Part shown: positions 43,502 through 52,743 of the stretch, piece after piece
Numbering within the stretch: the stretch's first letter is position 1
Layout of the letters: each line of letters starts with the position of its first letter
NCBI RefSeq assembly: GCF_015207875.1
Contig: NZ_JADEVZ010000018.1
Location: 1 to 64,000, forward strand
DNA length: 64,000 nt
Direction: 5' to 3'
Source of the DNA: Dolichospermum sp. LEGE 00240
GTDB taxonomy: Bacteria; Cyanobacteriota; Cyanobacteriia; Cyanobacteriales; Nostocaceae
Notes under the pieces: generated by a model
The model's input: only the letters and a program-made list of their open reading frames with translations
What the model was told of the DNA's origin: nothing
The model's database searches: none
Position numbers and translations under genes: made by a program

Positions 43502-44533
43502 ATGAATCTACTTAACCCAATACTGAAGAATAATTCTTCTATTTTTTCAGTTGCGGTGACAATGTTTGTATTTATTGCCACATCAATGCCCGCAAATGCG
43601 GGAAAAATTGAGGACACTGCCGAACAAACTACAGTACAAATTAATAATAATATTATCCCGCCCGGAGGTTCAGGTGTAATTATTGATAAGCAAGGAAAAA
43701 TTTACACGGTTTTAACAGCTAATCATGTTGTCTGTGATGCGATACAGGGACGCAAAACAGTTATTTGTTCCACAGATATTACCTACACAATTCGTACTCA
43801 CAATGGCAAAGATTATCCCATTAAAGACCGTCAAATATTACAGAAAAATGAGAATGACCCAGATTTAGCCATAGTTACTTTTGAATCCCCGGAAAATTAT
43901 CCCGTCGCGGCTTTAGGGAATTCCGAAGATGTAAAAATTGGGGCAGAGATTACAGTAACCGGATTTCCCAGTATTTTTCGTAATAAAGGCAGGAATAGAA
44001 CATATACTGTCACACCAGGTAAGGTAGTCACTTTCAATCCTGGAGCGGATAACGGTTACAGATTGGTATACAATGCCACTACCTTTATTGGTAATAGTGG
44101 GGGACCTGTATTTGATATTTATGGTAGAGTTATCGGTATTCACGGACTGGCAGATGCAGATGGCGGAGATGACAATGATTCTGGTCAGTCAGAAACAAGA
44201 GTCAGACGAAAACCAATCACACCCGTGAAAAAGCCAGGAATTGGACAACAGGAAACAAGAGAAGGAGTAAAACCAGCAGTCACACCTGGGAAAAAGCCAG
44301 GAATTGGACAACAGGAAACCGGAACATCCACGCAGCAAAAAACAGGATTTAATGCGGCAATTCCTATTAACATCTTTTACTCTCTAACCGGGCGGAAACC
44401 GCCTACAGGGGGTGTAAATCCACCTATACTGCCGCCTAAACCAGTATCACCAACTAATAGTGTTCCCGTAAGACCTCCTAAATATATAGCACCAACCCAG
44501 CCAGTAAATGTTTGCCCCGGTTATAGCTGTTAA
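43502..44533 (+). CDS. secreted trypsin-like serine protease
   Basis: About 343 residues with an N-terminal signal segment ending near MPANAG. A trypsin/HtrA-like triad is visible (numbering from the GTG at 43496): His77 in LTANHVVCDA, Asp123 in DPDLAIVTFE, Ser201 in FIGNSGGPVFD. After the domain comes a Pro/Lys-rich linker with PGIGQQET repeated and a Cys-containing end (VCPGYSC). A GTG lies two codons before the ATG. It likely acts in the periplasm or outside. Paired with the next gene. Confidence 0.85.
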   Translation: MNLLNPILKNNSSIFSVAVTMFVFIATSMPANAGKIEDTAEQTTVQINNNIIPPGGSGVIIDKQGKIYTVLTANHVVCDAIQGRKTVICSTDITYTIRTHNGKDYPIKDRQILQKNENDPDLAIVTFESPENYPVAALGNSEDVKIGAEITVTGFPSIFRNKGRNRTYTVTPGKVVTFNPGADNGYRLVYNATTFIGNSGGPVFDIYGRVIGIHGLADADGGDDNDSGQSETRVRRKPITPVKKPGIGQQETREGVKPAVTPGKKPGIGQQETGTSTQQKTGFNAAIPINIFYSLTGRKPPTGGVNPPILPPKPVSPTNSVPVRPPKYIAPTQPVNVCPGYSC

Positions 44534-44555
44534 AAAAATTGATGAGGGAATTATC

Positions 44556-45281
44556 ATGTGGAAAAAGTATTTAAGTAGTTTTTCGACTGCATTAGTAATC
44601 ACAGGATTCTTAAATGGATGGCAAGGAAGAGCGATCGCTCAAACTACTATTGAGGAAGATAAACTTAATACAGATAAGGGCATTTATTGGGCTGGCAGTG
44701 GGTTTCCATTTAGCCAAGTAGCCAATATCAAAGATACACTTGTTGATGCCACACTAGGGAAAGTTGTCATAGATCGGCACGGTGAAGGGACAAGTGACTT
44801 TAGCAGCTTTATTACTGGGACTGGTCCATTTTCTAGTCCTTTTCCCGGTAGATTTGTAGTTGTTTCTTTCTGGGGTAGTAAAATAGAGGGGTGTTTTGTG
44901 AAAATGGTTATCCAATCATCACCTAACAACGGTCAAGCGGAATTTGAAGAATTAGTTCCTAAAACTATACAACTAGGACTTAATAATCAGATTCTGGAAC
45001 TATCTCGCAGCGAAAGCACCAAAGTCAGACGATTCAAGGGTGATTATACGTATACTGGGACTCAAAACTCTAAACGTTCCAGCACTTGGTATATGACAGA
45101 TACAAGCTTTGCTATTGATAGCACGGCTGCTAATTTGTTGAAAAATGCACCCCAAAAAGAAATACGTATGCGTTTAACCTTTGCTAATGGTGATACTAAA
45201 ATTATCCCTATTGGTAAGGGTACAGTTGAAAAGTGGTCAGAAGCCTACGGGTTTAATTCGGCTTGTCTTCCCCCCAACTAA
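44556..45281 (+). CDS. secreted protein of unknown function
   Basis: A 241-residue protein from the ATG at 44556, which has a GAGGGA ribosome site; the longer frame from 44508 overlaps the protease. A signal peptide (WKKYLSSFSTALVITGFLNG...AIAQ) is clear. The mature part is beta-rich with KIEGCFVKMV and a C-terminal YGFNSACLP. Only 22 bases after the protease gene, so probably co-transcribed; may be a substrate or companion. Confidence 0.7.
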   Translation: MWKKYLSSFSTALVITGFLNGWQGRAIAQTTIEEDKLNTDKGIYWAGSGFPFSQVANIKDTLVDATLGKVVIDRHGEGTSDFSSFITGTGPFSSPFPGRFVVVSFWGSKIEGCFVKMVIQSSPNNGQAEFEELVPKTIQLGLNNQILELSRSESTKVRRFKGDYTYTGTQNSKRSSTWYMTDTSFAIDSTAANLLKNAPQKEIRMRLTFANGDTKIIPIGKGTVEKWSEAYGFNSACLPPN

Positions 45282-45375
45282 ACATCAGGGTCAAGCGCAA
45301 TGCTATACTCTTTGGCAAAATTATGAGATTTCATGAAAATTAAAAAATTAAATATGTTTGATCCATGCATCCTTG

Positions 45376-45402
45376 TAGAGACGTTCCATGGAATGTCTCT
45401 GT
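45376..45402. repeat. GTAGAGACGTTCCATGGAA hairpin, copy 2
   Basis: AGAGACGTTCCATGGAATGTCTCT hairpin-type palindrome (45378-45401) followed by GTATTTTTTT; could also end transcription of the secreted-protein pair. No gene is seen in the remaining 365-base gap, which includes one HIP1 octamer near 45584. Confidence 0.7.
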
Positions 45403-45646
45403 ATTTTTTTGCAGATATGTATAATGATTTATCTAGCCGTTCTCAGTTGTAAATTTATCAGTGCTAGAGAAAAGAGAAGCAATTTTTTCACAAGTTATTG
45501 GGGACTGCTATAATTTCCTAACTATAATGAGGTTTAATTTTAAGAGTTTAATTAATGATCCCCATAAGGTTACTCTAGGATGAGCGATCGCATAGAATGA
45601 CAAAACAAAACCCTAAAACTCAGAACTGCTGTTGAATACAACGCCC

Positions 45647-46699
45647 ATGAATCAACTGAACAACGGTTTTACAATATTTCTCAGTCTACTAGTGGAGGCG
45701 ATGCCATTTTTACTGCTGGGTGTGTTCTTATCCAGTCTATTACTACTATTTGTTGATGAAAGTAAATTGGTGGAGAAAATGCCCAGAAATCCCCTATTGG
45801 GGGCTTTATTTGGCAGTATGATCGGCTTTTTATTTCCAGTTTGTGAGTGCGGTAATGTGCCTGTGGCACGACGGTTATTGATGCAGGGAGTACCCACACC
45901 AGTAGCAATTGGCTTTTTATTAGCAGCACCAACCATTAACCCCATTGTAATTTGGTCAACTTGGAGCGCATTCCGTGATCAACCGGAAATAGTAGTGTTC
46001 AGAGTGGTATTTTCCCTGGCTATTGCGACTATTATCGGTTTTATCTTCAGTTTTCAACCAGATTTAGTTCCTTTTCTCCAGCCAGCGATCGCCCGTTATC
46101 TCAAATTTAACCCCCCAGCACCACCAAAAACAAACCGTAGGGGACAAAAATCTCAATTACAACCCCAAACTAATACACCGAGTTTATTGCAATCGGGAAC
46201 ATATATCCTCGGCGGCAGAACAGGAGCATCACAACGCATAGACAATAATTACAGTGAAGTTGCGGCAATTTCTAACCTCAGTAAACCCTTATCAGAGAAA
46301 CTCCGCTCCCTCTTAGATAATATTGTCCAAGAACTCCGGGAATTAGGCGGAGTCATGGTATTAGGAAGTGCGATCGCTGCCGCTACCCAAGTTTTAGCCC
46401 CCCGTGATTTGATTCTTAGTCTTGGGGCTGGCCCAATTAGCTCGATTTTAGCCATGTTAGTATTAGCAGCAGTTGTATCAATATGCTCTACAGTTGATGC
46501 CTTCTTTGCCCTATCTTTTGCTTCCACTTTTACTAGCGGGTCATTGTTAGCATTTTTAGTATTTGGACCGATGATTGATATTAAAGGTATTGGTTTGATG
46601 CTATCAATTTTTAAGCCCAAAGCTCTGATCTATCTATTTTTCTTAGCTGGACAATTGACGCTCTTATTCACCTTATTTCTGAATCTACACGTGATCTAA
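45647..46699 (+). CDS. UPF0718 permease
   Basis: A 350-residue membrane protein of the UPF0718/YraQ-like permease family, about eight hydrophobic segments, with PVCECGNVPVARRLLMQGVPTPVAIGFLLAAPTINPI, the family's Cys-containing motif. A central low-complexity loop (about 165-215) splits two halves. The ATG at 45647 is preferred to a TTG at 45632. Followed by a TIGR03943 gene, the usual pair, suggested to act as a two-part permease. Confidence 0.85.
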   Translation: MNQLNNGFTIFLSLLVEAMPFLLLGVFLSSLLLLFVDESKLVEKMPRNPLLGALFGSMIGFLFPVCECGNVPVARRLLMQGVPTPVAIGFLLAAPTINPIVIWSTWSAFRDQPEIVVFRVVFSLAIATIIGFIFSFQPDLVPFLQPAIARYLKFNPPAPPKTNRRGQKSQLQPQTNTPSLLQSGTYILGGRTGASQRIDNNYSEVAAISNLSKPLSEKLRSLLDNIVQELRELGGVMVLGSAIAAATQVLAPRDLILSLGAGPISSILAMLVLAAVVSICSTVDAFFALSFASTFTSGSLLAFLVFGPMIDIKGIGLMLSIFKPKALIYLFFLAGQLTLLFTLFLNLHVI

Positions 46700-46819
46700 T
46701 TGAGATTCAGTCCCATTTCTATCAGAATTTTCCCCTTGATCTCGGAAATGTGGGGTGTGAGGTATAGGGTTTAAACTTGGGGAAAGTGAGAATATAGTAA
46801 CTGAAGATTAAGAAAAAGG

Positions 46820-46950
46820 TAAGTAGGTGAACACAATAAAACCAAACTGTGTAAAGAAATGTAAAATCGACCAAACCCTCTTCACTCTTGCCTCTTGCAT
46901 GAGTGCCTTTTGCCTTGCCATAACGACAATTTTCAACACCAACCTACTTA
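46820..46950. mobile_element. TAAGTAGGT-family repeat, copy D
   Basis: About 131 bp, TAAGTAGGTGAACACA to CAACCTACTTA-type end, between the permease and TIGR03943 genes, with the TTGCCTCTTGC block. The remaining gap (46700-47011) holds no gene. Confidence 0.9.
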
Positions 46951-47011
46951 GTCAATAATTTCTGTTCATCTACTCCCTGCCCCCTGCCTCTATCATCTGT
47001 GATACCCGAAA

Positions 47012-47776
47012 ATGCTCAATTCCCAAACTAAAGCCCCAAATAAACTTACCCCTTGGCTAGATGTATTAGCCATTACAGCTTGGGGTATTCTCATGTTGAA
47101 ATATTGGCTAACAGGCAAACTCTACTTATTAATTCACCCGGACTTCTTTTGGTTAGTAGTTCTCGCTGGAATAGCTTTATTAATCATTGGTTTCTCTAAA
47201 GGATTGCAACTGTGGAAAAACCGTCACCGTCCCCCAATATCTAATCCTGGGCATATTAACTTATTTCCCCCTGGTTGGGGCAGTTTTTTACTACTAACAA
47301 CGGCAATTTTAGGGTTAATGATTACACCCCGTGTCTTTGCTAGTCAAACAGCCCTAGATCGGGGTGTCACTGAACTAACTGGTGCTAGCCGCGCTCAACC
47401 CCAAGCATTTCGGGCTACAGTGCGCCCAGAAGAGCGATCGCTTGTAGACTGGGTACGCACACTGAACGTCTATCCTGAACCGGACGCATACACAGGGCAA
47501 AAGGCAAAAGTCCAGGGATTTGTGATTCATCAACCTAACGTCAGTGAAGAATATATATTTTTAGCCAGATTTGTGCTCAGTTGTTGTGCCGCAGATGCTT
47601 ATCCCATAGGATTACCAGTGCAAATATCTGGAACACGGCAACAGTATCCGCCTGATACATGGTTAGAAATAGAAGGACAAATGACCACACAAACAGTCGC
47701 CGAAAAACGTCAATTAACAATCAAAGCCAACACTATTAAAAAAATTCCTCAACCTAAAAATCCTTACAGTTATTAA
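47012..47776 (+). CDS. TIGR03943-family membrane protein
   Basis: A 254-residue protein with three to four N-terminal hydrophobic segments (ending about residue 108), and a C-terminal soluble domain with KAKVQGFVIHQPNVSEEYIFLARFVLSCCAADAYPIGLPV, typical of TIGR03943. It partners the UPF0718 permease upstream. Its TAA stop is the first three bases of repeat copy E. Confidence 0.85.
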   Translation: MLNSQTKAPNKLTPWLDVLAITAWGILMLKYWLTGKLYLLIHPDFFWLVVLAGIALLIIGFSKGLQLWKNRHRPPISNPGHINLFPPGWGSFLLLTTAILGLMITPRVFASQTALDRGVTELTGASRAQPQAFRATVRPEERSLVDWVRTLNVYPEPDAYTGQKAKVQGFVIHQPNVSEEYIFLARFVLSCCAADAYPIGLPVQISGTRQQYPPDTWLEIEGQMTTQTVAEKRQLTIKANTIKKIPQPKNPYSY

Positions 47777-47889
47777 GTAGGTAGGCGTTAAAATTTATCC
47801 TTATGGCAAGGCAAGAGGCAAGAGGGAAGAGACTTTCAGGGATTTTACTTTTTGTAACATACCTCGGTTTTTTCAAGCCAACTTACTTA
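47774..47889. mobile_element. TAAGTAGGT-family repeat, copy E
   Basis: About 116 bp from TAAGTAGGTAGGCG to AACTTACTTA; reverse orientation relative to D. Starts exactly at the stop codon of the preceding gene. Confidence 0.85.
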
Positions 47890-47898
47890 GTCAGGATC

Positions 47899-47930
47899 AA
47901 TCTAAAATCTAAAATCCCAAATCCCAAATC
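47899..47930. repeat. AAATCTA/AAATCCC heptamer tandem repeat
   Basis: Four to five 7-bp units (AAATCTA, AAATCTA, AAATCCC, AAATCCC) just before the start of the next gene. Confidence 0.75.
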
Positions 47931-47935
47931 GTTAG

Positions 47936-49432
47936 ATGAGTAAATCCTATAAACTTATACAACCATTAGACAGAATTGCGATCGCAGTCATGCTCCTACT
48001 GAGTATGCTCATCGGATTGATCATCTGGAAAGGCGATGTCGTCAAACCTAGCGTCCGCAACTTCACCTGGGAAAACCAACAAATCGGCGCAGAGGATCTC
48101 TCCTTCTCCCTCACCTTTAGTCGGCCAATGGACTTCAAAAGCATTGAAGAGAACTTAAAAATAGATCCACCCCTAGCCGGTAAAACCAGTTGGGCTGGTA
48201 GAAGAATGGTCTACACCCTCCTTACCCCAGCCCCCTACGGCACAACCTACCAAGTCAAATTAGAAAAAGGTAGAGACAAGTATTCCCAAGCCGAAGGACA
48301 AAACCGCGTCATGCAGCCCTTCACAGGCAGTTTCACCACCCGCAATCGCGCCATCCTTTACATTGGCTCTGCGCCAGAAATCCAAGGGCAGTTGGTACTT
48401 TATAACTTAACCCAAGAACAAAAAAAAGTCCTTACCCCCAAAGACTTAATTGTTATGGATTTTGAGCCATTCCCCAAAGGTGAAAAAATCCTCTTCTCTG
48501 CCCGTTCCGCCAAAAATCCCGACCTCCTGTCCGCCCAACTTTACACAGTCACCACAGGCATACCTAATCAAATTGGTCAAGAAACCGCAGCCCCAGGTAA
48601 AGTTGACCTAATTTTAGATAACAAAGAATATCAAAACCTCAAATTTGACCTCTCCGCAGATGGACAAATCATTGTTGTTCAACGAGGTAAGCGCGATAAT
48701 CCCGGTGACTTTGCCCTTTGGTACTTATCCACCCAAAATGACAATTCCGGCGAAAAACCCACCCCAAAACGATTACAAGGACAACCAGGTGGAGATTTTC
48801 TGATTACACCCGACAGCAAAGCCGTAGCCGTTTCCCAAGGGCAGGGAACAGCAATTGTTTCCTTAGAAGGTAGCAGTAAACCCCTGGATTTTCTGCCTCA
48901 ATTTGGCTTGGTACAAGCCTTCTCCAAAGACGGTTCACAGGCAGCAATGGTCAAATTCAACACCGACTATACCAGAGATTTGTTTTTAGTCACCAACCAA
49001 GGCGTACAAAAACAACTATTAAAAACAACAGGCTCAATTCTTAGCTGTCAGTTTGACCCAGCCTCCCCTAGCCTTTACTGCTTAGTGACACAACTGGTTT
49101 CTAAAGAACAATACATAGAACAGCCTTACTTAGTATCCATTGACCTGAAAACAGGAGTCCAAAAACCACTCTTACTTTTACCCCCTGCTCAACGCAATGT
49201 CCAAACCAATTTAGCCCCCGACGGTTTAGGCTTCTTATTTGACCAAGTAATCCCCATTGCCAATAACACTACCCAACTACCCGCCAACACCTTAAAAACA
49301 GATGACGGTGAACCTATTTCCAGTAGTAGTCTTTGGTTAATGCCTTTGCTACCCATCGCTGATAATACCAACATAGATATTAAACCAGAACAACTACCTC
49401 TAGCGGGCTTTCATCCCCATTGGTTACCTTAA
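47936..49432 (+). CDS. membrane-anchored Ig-like/beta-propeller protein
   Basis: A 498-residue protein with one N-terminal membrane segment (about 13-30), an Ig-like domain (about 40-130; SLTFSRPMDFKSIEENLKIDPP pattern of bacterial Ig-like/SbsA-type domains), then WD40-like propeller repeats (ILYIGSAPEIQGQLVLYNL, LIVMDFEPFPKGEKILFSA, FDLSADGQIIVVQRG). Probably periplasmic. Conserved in cyanobacteria, role unknown. Confidence 0.75.
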   Translation: MSKSYKLIQPLDRIAIAVMLLLSMLIGLIIWKGDVVKPSVRNFTWENQQIGAEDLSFSLTFSRPMDFKSIEENLKIDPPLAGKTSWAGRRMVYTLLTPAPYGTTYQVKLEKGRDKYSQAEGQNRVMQPFTGSFTTRNRAILYIGSAPEIQGQLVLYNLTQEQKKVLTPKDLIVMDFEPFPKGEKILFSARSAKNPDLLSAQLYTVTTGIPNQIGQETAAPGKVDLILDNKEYQNLKFDLSADGQIIVVQRGKRDNPGDFALWYLSTQNDNSGEKPTPKRLQGQPGGDFLITPDSKAVAVSQGQGTAIVSLEGSSKPLDFLPQFGLVQAFSKDGSQAAMVKFNTDYTRDLFLVTNQGVQKQLLKTTGSILSCQFDPASPSLYCLVTQLVSKEQYIEQPYLVSIDLKTGVQKPLLLLPPAQRNVQTNLAPDGLGFLFDQVIPIANNTTQLPANTLKTDDGEPISSSSLWLMPLLPIADNTNIDIKPEQLPLAGFHPHWLP

Positions 49433-49620
49433 GTAATTGACAATTGCCAACTGATAATTAACAATTGTCAAATATCAACTGTCAATTTTTCTTTATGTAA
49501 ATAACGGATAACGGCTACGTATTTGTGAATCATCACAATATGACCGTGACAAATTTATCTCTGATAAAGCTAACGCCACGCTATCGGCCAACTACAGATT
49601 GTCAATGTGAAACCGTAGTT

Positions 49621-50970
49621 ATGGAAAAATTGGAAGACAGCAACCAACAAGACTGGATTGCAGAACCTAATATTGATCAACAAGCACAGGTCAACTTAGA
49701 ATTTCAGCAATTACTGAAGTTAAATACAGAATTAACTACAGCTAATAATCATCTATATGCCCAGGTCGAGCAGTTAAAAACCGAATTAGCTGAAGCAGAA
49801 AAGATTTTGCAGTGGCACAAAACTCGGTCTAGTGTTACCGAATCTATGTTTATCCAACAAAGTCAAGAACTTTCCGCTGGTCAAGAACAAATTCATTCCC
49901 TGTATCAACAGTTAGAAACCTCTGTCCAAACAGTTCAACAACAAGAAATTTGTATTGAAAATTATAAAGCTAATCTGCAAATTAGCCAACAGCGGTTAGC
50001 GCATTTGGAAAGGGAATGTTCGCTTCTACAAGCTAACTACAGCCAAGAGTCCCAACAGCTATTACACTCGGAAAATACCTGTCGTGAATTGCGGGCTAGA
50101 CTCATGCGTCAACAACGACAGACTATGCAGTTTAAATCGGCTTTGGAAAAATGTTTAGATACTTCCATTCCTAGCCATGAGAATCTGGAGGATCATATTC
50201 ATCATCCCCAGGATGTTATCCACAAGCAAACCCGATTCTCCAGAAAAGCCCGGTCTTTGTTTCCCAACGCTCAACCTATTCGACCTTGGACAGGGGAGAC
50301 AGATTCTGTAAATAAGTCTGTCAATAGTTCTTGGGTTAAGTCTACAGTTACGACTTCGGAAAACTATACCCATCATCCAGAACCAGTCATCTCTGAACCT
50401 ACACAAGTTAATGAAGCAACTATGCCCTCAACAACTGGAGATGATTCTGAACTATTATCTCTAGACCAACAACTGGAAGGGATAATTCATCGCTTTTTTA
50501 TTACACCATTATCTGAAGAAACAGACCAGGGAACAGGGACAGATGCAAATATTCATCAAGGTGACACATCTATTTTAGAGGCTTTAGTATCTACTCCAGA
50601 AAATCATCCACAACCAGAAATAATCATTCAACAGGATTTGCAGATGGAAATTGATCCTTATGCTAATACTGAAAATTCGGGAAAGGAAGATTTTCCCATA
50701 TCACTAATACAGGAATTTCCAGTGATTTCTAATTCCCGCAGTCATCAGATCCATACTGAGGAAATGGAAGATTATTGGTTAGATGTTTCCCCAGCAACAG
50801 CATCTTTACCCACTAATGATATTTTGCCGGATTTATTGGATGATCATACATCTAATCATCAATCTGACAATAAGTCGCCTTCACCATTGATTTATCCCCG
50901 ACGACCACCCAAGGGACGCAAATCTTTAGCATCTGTAGAATTGCCGAATTTCCAACCTAAGCATAAGTAG
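49621..50970 (+). CDS. coiled-coil protein of unknown function
   Basis: About 449 residues from the ATG at 49621 (a GTG at 49525 opens a longer frame whose first 32 codons look non-coding). Residues about 20-190 form a long Gln/Glu-rich coiled coil; the C-terminal half is acidic and disordered, ending with basic PRRPPKGRKS. No enzyme motif. Might be a cell-structure or scaffold protein; that is a guess. Confidence 0.65.
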   Translation: MEKLEDSNQQDWIAEPNIDQQAQVNLEFQQLLKLNTELTTANNHLYAQVEQLKTELAEAEKILQWHKTRSSVTESMFIQQSQELSAGQEQIHSLYQQLETSVQTVQQQEICIENYKANLQISQQRLAHLERECSLLQANYSQESQQLLHSENTCRELRARLMRQQRQTMQFKSALEKCLDTSIPSHENLEDHIHHPQDVIHKQTRFSRKARSLFPNAQPIRPWTGETDSVNKSVNSSWVKSTVTTSENYTHHPEPVISEPTQVNEATMPSTTGDDSELLSLDQQLEGIIHRFFITPLSEETDQGTGTDANIHQGDTSILEALVSTPENHPQPEIIIQQDLQMEIDPYANTENSGKEDFPISLIQEFPVISNSRSHQIHTEEMEDYWLDVSPATASLPTNDILPDLLDDHTSNHQSDNKSPSPLIYPRRPPKGRKSLASVELPNFQPKHK

Positions 50971-51254
50971 ATCTTCAAAACGTAAGCATTCAGCTATCAG
51001 TGGTCAGCAGTCAGCTAAAATCGGATTTGAGGGGTTTTGAAGTAGGGAAACTGACATCACCTGAGTTCAGAGTTAGGAGTTCGGAGACGCTACGCGAACG
51101 GAGTTATGATTTTTTCAGGGAGATCATAAGGGCTTGAGACTCCTACGTGGGGAAGTTTTCCAAAAATTATTTTATGTCGAACTCAGGTAATCTAGCAGGC
51201 AGAAACGGGAAAACTCTCTTGTACGGGGAAAGTGGGGTAGAAACAACCAAGAGA

Positions 51255-51423
51255 GCGATCGCCTTTCTTTCATCAAAGCCATTTCACCAAAGCGCGATCG
51301 CCCTACTTGTCCCAGAGAGTGATCGCTTTTTTGATTTCTGGACGGCGATCGCACTTCCCACATCCCCAAGAGCGATCATTTCTAATCTTGACTCAAGGGT
51401 ATTTTACCGGAAAGTGCGATCGC
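51255..51423. repeat. HIP1-dense spacer
   Basis: Four perfect GCGATCGC octamers (51255, 51294, 51345, 51416) and two one- or two-base variants (51319, 51372) within 170 bases, at spacings of about 25-44. Small frames on either strand here are not credible genes. The wider gap 50971-51451 holds nothing else recognised. Confidence 0.85.
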
Positions 51424-51451
51424 TACTTCCTGAGCCAACACCCCCAACGCT

Positions 51452-52054
51452 TCAACCATTCTGAGCCATCCAAATCAGAAAGCCCAAAATCTGATCAACT
51501 GGTGGTAGTGAATAATCATTCAAGTCAATGGTTACAGTTTGTCCTTCTAGTTGAAGAAACCGCCAAACCGTACCACTTGTCACCGTTCCGTAAATTGTGG
51601 AAATCGGCTGCTGCTTCTGTTGATTAAAGCGTTGTGCTGCTACCATTTCGGCTAAACATTGTCCCAGTCCTGGTTTCAGGTCTTCTTTCTTCGCTTCCAC
51701 CAAAACCACAGCCGGGGCTTTAATATACAATTGCTCTGGAGAGCGACTAATCAGAAAATCAACATAACCCGTCAAATCAACCTCTGGCTGTACGTTGAAC
51801 TCTTCGCCGGAAAAGACGCTAATTTGTCCATGAAGCTGACGTTTGACTTCTAGTAAAACGGGATTGATAATGCCTTCAGAACGCGCTTTTTCACTACCTA
51901 CTGCAACTGCCCAAGGTAGGGTTTCTTTCAAGGTATCTTGAAGCAAAGAACTCGGATTAAATGGGGAAATCTCTGGTAGAAAGCGATCGCCTTCAACAAT
52001 TGTCAGTTGAAAATCATCTACAGCTTTACTCAAAGTAAATTTACTATAAGGCAT
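51452..52054 (-). CDS. PD-(D/E)XK-like conserved protein
   Basis: About 200 residues from MPYSKFTLSKAVDDF (five upstream codons discounted). The pattern GYVDFLISR...VVLVEAKKEDLKPGLGQCLAEMVAA gives the D...ExK...Q arrangement of PD-(D/E)XK nuclease folds. Common in cyanobacteria as a single gene; function unknown, nuclease activity not shown. Confidence 0.7.
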   Translation of the reverse strand: MPYSKFTLSKAVDDFQLTIVEGDRFLPEISPFNPSSLLQDTLKETLPWAVAVGSEKARSEGIINPVLLEVKRQLHGQISVFSGEEFNVQPEVDLTGYVDFLISRSPEQLYIKAPAVVLVEAKKEDLKPGLGQCLAEMVAAQRFNQQKQQPISTIYGTVTSGTVWRFLQLEGQTVTIDLNDYSLPPVDQILGFLIWMAQNG

Positions 52055-52277
52055 AAAAATTTTCTCCATCTGTCGCTCAAGACTGTGAAAAAGATAGTTG
52101 ACATTTCTCTAACTCCCAATCGCATCACTATAGACTATTAGCGCCGTAAACGGGAAATATTTCCCTGACGAATTGCCGTTAAGAAAGGTTGTATTTTATT
52201 TACCAGGATAGCAATAAGCTGTTGTGCAGCTTGATTGTATAATATAAAATTAAGTTAATAAGCAATCACCAGGAAGT

Positions 52278-52469
52278 ATGCCAGCAAAAAACCATCTATC
52301 ACAAGAGCAGAGAGAAAAGCTATTAAAAAACCTAAAAGAGCAAGAAAACCCATACATAAGAGAGAAGATACTCATCTTGTTGTTGATGAATGATGGGAAA
52401 ACTTACCAAGAAATTAGTAATTTTTTAGATATCGCATATCCAATTTTCAATGAAATGCCCACACAATAA
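52278..52469 (+). pseudogene. IS630-family transposase, N-terminal fragment
   Basis: MPAKNHLSQEQREKLLKNL... up to SNFLDIAYP is the helix-turn-helix N-terminus of a cyanobacterial IS630-type transposase; the catalytic DDE part is missing. After about 52442 the frame runs into the repeat shared with 14548-14632 (FNEMPTQ stop), so two unrelated elements are joined here. Confidence 0.8.
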
Positions 52470-52520
52470 GGCTGCTAATGATTTTGAACCAGGTTTTCCG
52501 TAAAAAGAGCCGAATAACCG
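52443..52520 (+). mobile_element. fragment of the IS605-like end repeat
   Basis: TTTTCAATGAAATGCC, then AATAAGGCT, GAACCAGGTTTTCC and AAAAAGAGCCGAA match the complement of 14548-14632. Only the proximal part of the element end is present, without the outer hairpins. Confidence 0.6.
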
Positions 52521-52615
52521 CATATTTTAGAAAATTAAATATTATTAGTAACTCTGGTTATGAGACAGTTGTTACTGTGATATTATCTTTGATATAGAAT
52601 TAGAATAGCCGGAAA

Positions 52616-52634
52616 GGGCGCAGACCCTGCGCCC
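52616..52634. repeat. GGGCGCAG palindrome
   Basis: GGGCGCAG-ACC-CTGCGCCC, same family as the palindromes in pstS and near 60240. Confidence 0.7.
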
Positions 52635-52642
52635 CTACGAAA

Positions 52643-52733
52643 TAGACATCTCCAAAAAAGAATGTAGAGACGTTCCATGGAACGCCTCTACAAGGGTTCT
52701 AGGATACGCATATTTAATTTCTGGAGATGTCTA
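52643..52733. mobile_element. MITE-like element, TAGACATCTCCA ends
   Basis: About 91 bp with perfect 12-bp inverted ends TAGACATCTCCA (52643-52654) and TGGAGATGTCTA (52722-52733). It contains the GTAGAGACG hairpin copy 3 (52664-52691), so the hairpin is nested. It ends 10 bases before the sdhA stop. Confidence 0.8.
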
Positions 52734-52743
52734 ATGATTTTAA

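Noticed and set aside
51147-51627. Plus- and minus-strand short frames in the HIP1-rich spacer and over the PD-(D/E)XK gene
   Set aside because: Translation is dominated by the HIP1 repeats or is antisense to a credible gene.
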